7,257 nt of DNA from an uncultured Eubacterium sp. Lineage in GTDB: Bacteria; Bacillota; Clostridia; Lachnospirales; Lachnospiraceae. Below the pieces are notes generated by a model that saw nothing but the letters and a program-made list of their open reading frames with translations, was not told the DNA's origin and searched no databases. Made by a program: the position numbers and the translations under genes. The stretch spans positions 1 through 7,257 of the forward strand of contig CAJOOU010000069.1 in the NCBI GenBank assembly GCA_905236735.1, given 5' to 3'. Below, piece by piece: positions 6,367-7,257 of this stretch (the stretch's first letter is position 1; every line of letters starts with the position of its first letter).

Positions 6367-7257
6367 TTATCCAAACAAACCTGAGAAAAAGTTTGCTACA
6401 TTTGTAAAGAATGTTGAAATCGCCTCTCCAACTCCGCTAAAGAAACTTCCTGATGAAGAAAGCTTGTCAAATATGGCACTTGCCTGCTCGGTGAGAGCCG
6501 AAAGGTCTATGTCAAGCTGGTCTATCTTCAGGAGCACCTGTACTATTTTGTCAACTTCCTCGTCGGTAAGGTCATAACCGTACTCCTCGGCCTTTTCTCT
6601 GACCGCTGCCTCTATGGACTCCTCATCATGAAGATCGTTTTCCACCATATACTGCTTTATCTCTGCCATAAGAGTGGCCGCATCATCAGCATCTCCTATA
6701 ACATCTCCGAGCTCGCCTGTAACCACCAGCTCCTCCGTAGCAGTCTCGAGAGCTTCTTCATCCACCGATGAGTTATTCATCTCGGCATATGCCTTTACCG
6801 TACCGATAAGGGCTGCAGTACCGGAAATCTCAAACGGGGCTGCCACTATAACGCTCGCATCCTCAAGTCCTGCCGTTACCAGGGCATTTGCATACATTGA
6901 TACGGTACAGTAGTTTATGTTGTGAATCTCTATATCAAGTCCCGCACCTTCATCCTGTTTTACAACATATACGGAAGAAAGTGATTTAGTGCCTATTACG
7001 CTACTCTCCAGATATTCATCAAGATATTCATGTTCCTCACTGTTTGTTACTGTAACCGTCGTGATATTTGCAGCATCTTCTTCGGAAAGCCCCATAAGAG
7101 AAAGCACTGTGGATTTCTGGTCACTTGTAAGGTCTGCTCCAAGTGCAAGTACAGCCGCTACATCCTCCTCGACTGCACTCTCTTCGGCAGATTCTACATC
7201 AGCATCTTCTGTCTCCTCCGATAAAGTCTCATCAATTACTTCGCTTACAGTATCCGA
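6367..7257 (-). CDS. DUF1002 (YpuA-like) secreted protein, 5' end off window
   Basis: The frame is open to the right edge without a stop and lacks its start; 296 residues are visible. A GTG at 7107 is internal, because the family domain already begins upstream of it. Order within the visible part: a strongly acidic Ser/Glu/Asp segment (1-35), then the DUF1002 domain starting at LALGADLTSDQKSTVLSLMG (37-56), with family hallmarks TTVTVTNSEEHEYL (66-79), IGTKSLSSVYV (88-98) and PFEISGTAALIGTVKAY (141-157). An acidic helical region follows (160-265), ending in a Gly/Phe-rich hydrophobic tail with repeated FF pairs (271-296). Homologues such as Bacillus YpuA are exported proteins of unknown function, so a signal peptide is expected just off the window. 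The acidic stretch looks like a linker after it. The tail could be an amphipathic membrane-binding helix. The gene precedes the efflux operon but is set apart by a hairpin, so no functional link is implied. The family is confident; the role is unknown. Confidence 0.88.
   Translation of the reverse strand, partial: SDTVSEVIDETLSEETEDADVESAEESAVEEDVAAVLALGADLTSDQKSTVLSLMGLSEEDAANITTVTVTNSEEHEYLDEYLESSVIGTKSLSSVYVVKQDEGAGLDIEIHNINYCTVSMYANALVTAGLEDASVIVAAPFEISGTAALIGTVKAYAEMNNSSVDEEALETATEELVVTGELGDVIGDADDAATLMAEIKQYMVENDLHDEESIEAAVREKAEEYGYDLTDEEVDKIVQVLLKIDQLDIDLSALTEQASAIFDKLSSSGSFFSGVGEAISTFFTNVANFFSGLFG

Noticed and set aside
6124..6407. Two plus-strand open frames crossing the start of the exporter
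   Set aside because: They cover the operator, promoter and hairpin and both flanking genes, and have no family resemblance.
6367..7107. DUF1002 gene starting at the GTG at 7107
   Set aside because: The frame remains open to 7257, and the typical domain opening LGADLTSDQK lies upstream of this codon, so the true start is beyond the window.

Overview
The window looks like chromosomal DNA from a low-to-mid GC Firmicute, most likely a Clostridia member such as a Lachnospiraceae species. This is inferred from strong AGGAGG-type ribosome binding sites, TTG/TATACT-type promoters, a YpuA-like DUF1002 protein, an RND pump with no periplasmic adaptor gene beside it, and a tryptophanyl-tRNA synthetase of the type with the LPGTDGKAKMSKS signature. 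No 16S or other taxonomic marker is present, so the assignment is tentative.

All five genes lie on the minus strand, so transcription runs from the right end of the window to the left. From right to left they are: (1) a DUF1002 (YpuA-like) secreted protein whose 5' end is off the right edge; (2) a 113-base gap holding a terminator-like hairpin, a promoter built into that hairpin, and an 18-base perfect palindrome typical of TetR operators; (3) a 1276-residue RND-family exporter; (4) a TetR-family regulator starting 2 bases after the exporter stop; (5) trpS, with its own promoter whose -35 box overlaps the tetR stop codon; (6) a hairpin terminator; (7) the 5' part of a secreted protein with an Asn/Asp-rich 16-residue tandem repeat, running off the left edge.

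The exporter and tetR form the functional core. The simplest model is a self-regulated efflux operon: TetR, made from the second gene, binds the palindrome just downstream of the predicted transcription start and represses both genes until a ligand releases it. The exporter is the most unusual protein. It carries a roughly 250-residue, largely helical insertion at the start of the N-terminal docking subdomain, absent from the matching place in its own second half. Two of the charged proton-relay positions known from AcrB are asparagine. trpS is a housekeeping gene and probably only a positional neighbour.

There is no gene-free stretch over 300 bases. I see no RNA gene, insertion sequence, CRISPR array or origin.
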